NCBI GenBank assembly: GCA_044508265.1
Contig: JBIQIB010000005.1
Coordinates: forward strand, 1 to 64,000
DNA length: 64,000 nt
Reading direction: 5' to 3'
Source: JAEZDP01 sp044508265
GTDB lineage: Bacteria > Acidobacteriota > Vicinamibacteria > Vicinamibacterales > Vicinamibacteraceae
The notes below the pieces were generated by a model that saw nothing but the letters and a program-made list of their open reading frames with translations, had not been told where the DNA came from and ran no database searches. The position numbers were made by a program, and so were the translations under genes. Every line of letters starts with the position of its first letter. The first letter of the stretch is position 1. Shown one piece after another: positions 60,789 through 64,000 of the stretch.

Positions 60789-62399
60789 ATGCGTCACGGT
60801 CGGCGGCAGTTCATCAAGTCGGTGGGAGCGGGAGCGGCCGGCCTCGGCATGGCCGACTGGTGGATGCCGCCCCTCACGGCGCAATCCGCCGCCGACAGGA
60901 CCGCGCGCTACCGCGAGTGGGGCTCGGCGGGCATCACACTGGCGCGGTCGCTGGGCTGCACGTACGCCGACGTCCGGTTCGGCCGGAAACGCTCGCAGGC
61001 GCTGAACGTGCGCAACGGACAGCTTACACAACAGGGCGGCTTCAGCTACGGCGGCTTCGGCGCGGCGCCCGGCGGCGGCATCTCCGACACGTCCGGCTTC
61101 GGCGTGCGCGTCGTCCACTCCGGCGTCTGGGGCTTTGCAAGCAGCCCGGTCACGACGCCGGACGAGGTGCGTCGTGTCGTCCGGCTGGCGACGGACATCG
61201 CGCGGGCAAGCGCCATGGCGAAGCGGTTCGACGTCAAGCTGGCACCGACGCCCGCCTGGGACGACTTCTACGAGACGCCGCACGAACGCGACCCGTTCAC
61301 CGTGCCGCTCGAGGAGAAGCTGGCGCTGCTGACGGAAGCGACCTCGGCGATCCAGAAGCACGCGCAGGTCATCTTCGCCAACGCGTACGCCAGCTTCTCG
61401 CACGACTGGAAGTTCCTCGTCACCAGCGAGGGCTCGTTCATCGAACAGAGCCTCTACTACTGCTCGTGCGGATGCGCGGCGACGGCGCGCAGCAGCAAGG
61501 GGCAGGTCAAGACGCGCGTGTACACGCCGGGAGCCTCGACGGCGGGCTACGAGTTCCTCGTCAACGCCGACCTCTCCGGGCACGCCGAGCGCGTCGCGGC
61601 AGAGGCCGTGGAGCATTCGATGGCCGAGCCGGTGCGGGCAGGACTGAAGGACCTGGTGCTGAAGCCGTCCCACCTCGCGCTCACGATCCACGAGATCATC
61701 GCGCACCCGACCGAGCTCGACCGCATCGTGGGCTACGAGGCCAACTACGCCGGTACGAGCTTCGTGTCGCTCGAGGACCTCGGCGCGCTGAAGTACGGCA
61801 GCCGGCTGCTGAACGTCACGGCCGACCGCACGCATCCCGGCGCGGCCGGCACGGTCGGCTACGATGACGACGGCGTGAAGACGCAGAAGTGGCCAATCAT
61901 CCGCGAGGGCATCCTGGTGGGCCTGCAGACGAACCGCGAGACCGCCCACTACATCGGCGAGTCGGAGAGCCGCGGCTGCACCTTCGCGAACCACTGGCGC
62001 AACTACCCGTTCCTGCGGATGCCCAACATCCAGCTCGAGGCCGGGCCGCCAGGCTCGCCGACGCTCGACGACATGATTGCCGACGTCAAGGACGGCGTCC
62101 TCGTGGACGGCGCAGGCAGCTTCAGCATCGACCAGCAGCGCTACAACGGCCAGTTCGGCGGCAACGCGTTCTGGGAGATCAGGAACGGCAAGGTGACGCG
62201 CATGGTGACCGACTTCACCTACAACGCGATCACCACGGACTTCTGGCAGAACCTCGATGCCGTCGGGCCGCCGGAGACCTGGGAGCACCACGGCATGGAC
62301 GGCGACGCGAAGGGGCAGCCGGTGCAGTCGAACTACCCGTCGCACGGATCGGCGCCGTGCCTGATCCGCAAGGTCATGGTCGGCGCCGCGTTCACGTGA
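60789..62399 (+). CDS. tldD: TldD-family metalloprotease with Tat signal
   Basis: A 536-residue TldD homologue. The twin-arginine signal GRRQFIKSVGAGAAGLGMADWW predicts export. The protease motif is LTIHEIIAHPTELDRIVGYE (HExxxH) with a second characteristic region GVLVDGAGSFSIDQQRYNGQ and RNGKVTRMVTDFTYNAITTDFW. The TldD/TldE complex cleaves unfolded or modified peptides, such as microcin and antitoxin precursors. The family is usually cytoplasmic, so a Tat-exported form is unusual outside Acidobacteriota and related groups. It is followed by palindromic repeats and then its partner gene, and it is preceded by the MoxR cluster. Confidence 0.92.
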   Translation: MRHGRRQFIKSVGAGAAGLGMADWWMPPLTAQSAADRTARYREWGSAGITLARSLGCTYADVRFGRKRSQALNVRNGQLTQQGGFSYGGFGAAPGGGISDTSGFGVRVVHSGVWGFASSPVTTPDEVRRVVRLATDIARASAMAKRFDVKLAPTPAWDDFYETPHERDPFTVPLEEKLALLTEATSAIQKHAQVIFANAYASFSHDWKFLVTSEGSFIEQSLYYCSCGCAATARSSKGQVKTRVYTPGASTAGYEFLVNADLSGHAERVAAEAVEHSMAEPVRAGLKDLVLKPSHLALTIHEIIAHPTELDRIVGYEANYAGTSFVSLEDLGALKYGSRLLNVTADRTHPGAAGTVGYDDDGVKTQKWPIIREGILVGLQTNRETAHYIGESESRGCTFANHWRNYPFLRMPNIQLEAGPPGSPTLDDMIADVKDGVLVDGAGSFSIDQQRYNGQFGGNAFWEIRNGKVTRMVTDFTYNAITTDFWQNLDAVGPPETWEHHGMDGDAKGQPVQSNYPSHGSAPCLIRKVMVGAAFT

Positions 62400-62402
62400 C
62401 GA

Positions 62403-62428
62403 GGTAGGGACGGCCCCCCGGGCCGTCC
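62403..62428 (+). repeat. Dispersed palindromic repeat, copy 7 (C/G variant)
   Basis: GGTAGGGACGGCCC, centre CCC, GGGCCGTCC. It begins three bases after the tldD stop codon. Together with copy 8 it forms a 169-bp inverted pair. Confidence 0.85.
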
Positions 62429-62545
62429 CCCCGGGCCGTCCCCCGGGCAGTTCTCCTCGGGCCGTACCAGGGAGGACCTCCCGGGACGAGGGCGACGACT
62501 GCAGGAGATTGAAGACGCGAGGCGCGCGTCCAGATGAAACGTGAA

Positions 62546-62571
62546 GGACGGCTCGGAGAGCCGTCCCTACC
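62546..62571 (-). repeat. Dispersed palindromic repeat, copy 8 (inverted; duplicated at 62701-62726)
   Basis: GGACGGCTC, loop GGA, GAGCCGTCC, then CTACC. The same copy appears at 62701-62726 after the gap because the contig ends overlap. In the repaired sequence it lies about 19 bases before the TldE start. Confidence 0.85.
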
Positions 62572-62575
62572 GAGG

Positions 62576-62675
62576 NNNNNNNNNNNNNNNNNNNNNNNNN
62601 NNNNNNNNNNNNNNNNNNNNNNNNNNNNNNNNNNNNNNNNNNNNNNNNNNNNNNNNNNNNNNNNNNNNNNNNNNN
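62576..62675. other. Assembly gap (100 N), artefact: flanks are identical
   Basis: The 55 bases at 62521-62575 recur at 62676-62730. The break lies on palindromic repeat copy 8, as expected if this family occurs many times in the genome. The join should be made without Ns. Confidence 0.9.
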
Positions 62676-62744
62676 GGCGCGCGTCCAGATGAAACGTGAA
62701 GGACGGCTCGGAGAGCCGTCCCTACCGAGGGCGAGAAGAGGACG

Positions 62745-64000
62745 ATGAGCTACTCACGTGACGAAGTGAAGGCAATCACCGACCGAATCCTGAACATGGC
62801 CAGCGCCGACGCCGTCGAGGTGGAGTTCTCCGGCGGCGAGCGATCGGCCACGCGCTACGCGAACTCGAGCATCACCGCCAATTTGATCGAGCACGACCAG
62901 CAGGTGCAGATCACCGTGCACTACGGGCAGAAGAGCGCCAGCACGGTCACGCACCAGTTCGACGATGCCTCGCTGAAGACGGCCATCGAGGAGGCGCAGA
63001 CGCTCGCGAAGCGCAAGCCGGACAACCCCGAGGCCATGCCGCTCGTGAAGCCGCCGCAGGACTACGCGCCCGTCGAGGCCGTCATCGACAGGACCGTCGC
63101 CTTCGGCCCCGGCGAACGCGCCGCGATGGTGAAGCAGAGCCTGGACATCTGCGAGAAGAAGGGCGTCGTCGGCGCCGGCTACATCCCGAAGGTGCACTGG
63201 ACGCAGGCGACCGCCAACAGCGAGGGGCTGTTTGCGTACTTCCAGTACGCCGAGGCGAGCTTCATCCTCACGTGCCGCACGCCGGACGGCACCGGCTCGG
63301 GCTGGGCAGGGCAGACCGGCCTCAAGGACGTCGCGCTGATCGATCCTGTGCAGATCACCGAGACGGCCTCGGACAAGGCGCTGAAGTCGCAGAAGCCGCG
63401 CGCGATCGAGCCGGGCGACTACACCGTCATCCTCGAGCCGCGGCCCGCCGCGCGCTTCCTCTCGCTGCTCATGGGCGCCTTCGACGCCCGTGCCGCAGAG
63501 GAGGGGCGCAGCTTCATGTCGAGCCCCGACGAACGCGGCCGGACGAAGCTCGGCGAGAAGCTGTTCGGCGACAACGTGACCATCCGGAGCCAGATCAACC
63601 ATCCCGTGCTGCGGCAGACGCCGATCGGCCAGGACGGCCTTGCCGCGCGCGACGTGACGTGGGTGGAGAAGGGCGTGGTCAGGAACCTGTATGACAGCCG
63701 GTACTGGGCGCACAAGCAGGGCCGGCAGCCCACGGGCACGCCTGCGGGCCTCAGCCTCGTGATGGACGGCGGCACGACGTCGGTGGACGACATGATCAGG
63801 TCGACGAAGCGCGGCCTGCTCGTGTCGTTCTTCTGGTACATGCGCCCCGTCGAGCCCATGTCCATCCTGTACACCGGCATGACCCGCGACGGCCTGTTCC
63901 TCATCGAGAACGGCGAGGTGACGCAGCCCGTGCAGAACTTCCGGTGGAACGAGACCCCGGTGGTCGGGTTCAACAACATCAGCGCGCTCGGGCCGCCGGT
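62745..64000 (+). CDS. TldE/PmbA-family protein, partner of TldD (runs off the window end)
   Basis: About 418 residues are visible: MSYSRDEVKAITDRILNMAS, then VEFSGGERSATRYANSSITA, a VTHQFDDASLKTAIEEAQTL segment, DYTVILEPRPAARFLSLLMG and SSPDERGRTKLGEKLFGDNV, all consistent with the TldE/PmbA side of the TldD/TldE protease, which lacks the metal motif. No signal peptide is present and AGAGGA lies 3 bases before the ATG. The full family length is about 440-460 residues, so the end is just outside. It is transcribed with tldD. Confidence 0.88.
   Translation, partial: MSYSRDEVKAITDRILNMASADAVEVEFSGGERSATRYANSSITANLIEHDQQVQITVHYGQKSASTVTHQFDDASLKTAIEEAQTLAKRKPDNPEAMPLVKPPQDYAPVEAVIDRTVAFGPGERAAMVKQSLDICEKKGVVGAGYIPKVHWTQATANSEGLFAYFQYAEASFILTCRTPDGTGSGWAGQTGLKDVALIDPVQITETASDKALKSQKPRAIEPGDYTVILEPRPAARFLSLLMGAFDARAAEEGRSFMSSPDERGRTKLGEKLFGDNVTIRSQINHPVLRQTPIGQDGLAARDVTWVEKGVVRNLYDSRYWAHKQGRQPTGTPAGLSLVMDGGTTSVDDMIRSTKRGLLVSFFWYMRPVEPMSILYTGMTRDGLFLIENGEVTQPVQNFRWNETPVVGFNNISALGPP

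Larger units (their letters stand above)
62400..62744. other. Intergenic stretch filled with palindromic repeats and a false gap
   Basis: No gene is visible between tldD and tldE. The stretch holds repeat copies 7 and 8 and a copy-8 duplicate caused by the assembly artefact. GGGCCGT fragments between copies 7 and 8 look like decayed repeats. True length is about 190 bases. Confidence 0.8.

Overview
The window is about 68-70% GC by eye, densely coding, and reads like a Gram-negative chromosome from a metagenome-style assembly with five 100-N gaps. Several gene types fit Acidobacteriota, most like Vicinamibacteria: an Oar-type TonB receptor with an N-terminal carboxypeptidase-like domain, several exported Gfo/Idh/MocA oxidoreductases, LmbE deacetylases, a cohesin-bearing secretin and Tat-exported TldD. 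That placement is an inference from gene content. No rRNA, tRNA, IS element, prophage or CRISPR array was recognised.

Layout. 0-7 kb: class IV aminotransferase (cut by the window edge), nnr, a TsaE-DinB fusion, a small membrane protein, a HAD phosphatase and a LacI-type regulator both cut by a real gap, then two Tat-exported oxidoreductases. 7-16 kb: a sugar-type locus with a TonB receptor divergent from LacI, a NagB-like isomerase, an oxidoreductase and two tandem LmbE deacetylases. 16-25 kb: guaB, secA, an M23 peptidase, comM and mltD. 25-27 kb: a two-gene microcompartment locus (acylating aldehyde dehydrogenase and BMC-H shell protein). 27-38 kb: a lipoprotein, a lytic transglycosylase and a type IV pilus/type II secretion operon (PilC, PilB, PilM, PilN, PilO, PilP-like, secretin with a C-terminal cohesin domain, two pseudopilins). 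38-41 kb: a nuclease patch (RNase H-fold nuclease, secreted SNase, SprT-like protease, HNH endonuclease with a possible modified-base reader domain). 41-46 kb: a nitrogen module (P-II protein, AmtB, sigma-54 activator, porin). 46-51 kb: Ig-like lipoprotein, a third pseudopilin, MFS transporter, GHL10 hydrolase. 51-54 kb: nagK-nagB facing murQ. 54-64 kb: MoxR-DUF58-BatA-DUF4175 cluster, then a Tat-exported TldD and a TldE/PmbA homologue without a visible signal.

Working together: the 7-16 kb and 49-54 kb loci both suggest uptake and breakdown of amino sugars, probably including cell-wall fragments. The pilus operon is translationally coupled along most of its length and starts with a transglycosylase that could open peptidoglycan for the secretin. 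The nitrogen genes look like an ammonium uptake and sensing unit.

The most striking non-genic signal is a dispersed palindromic repeat of about 26 bp (half GGTAGGGACGGCTC, other half GAGCCGTCC). It occurs at least eight times, mostly just after stop codons, sometimes as inverted pairs like a REPIN, and once inside a coding sequence. Three of the five gaps are assembly artefacts: the same 55 bases stand on both sides of the Ns.
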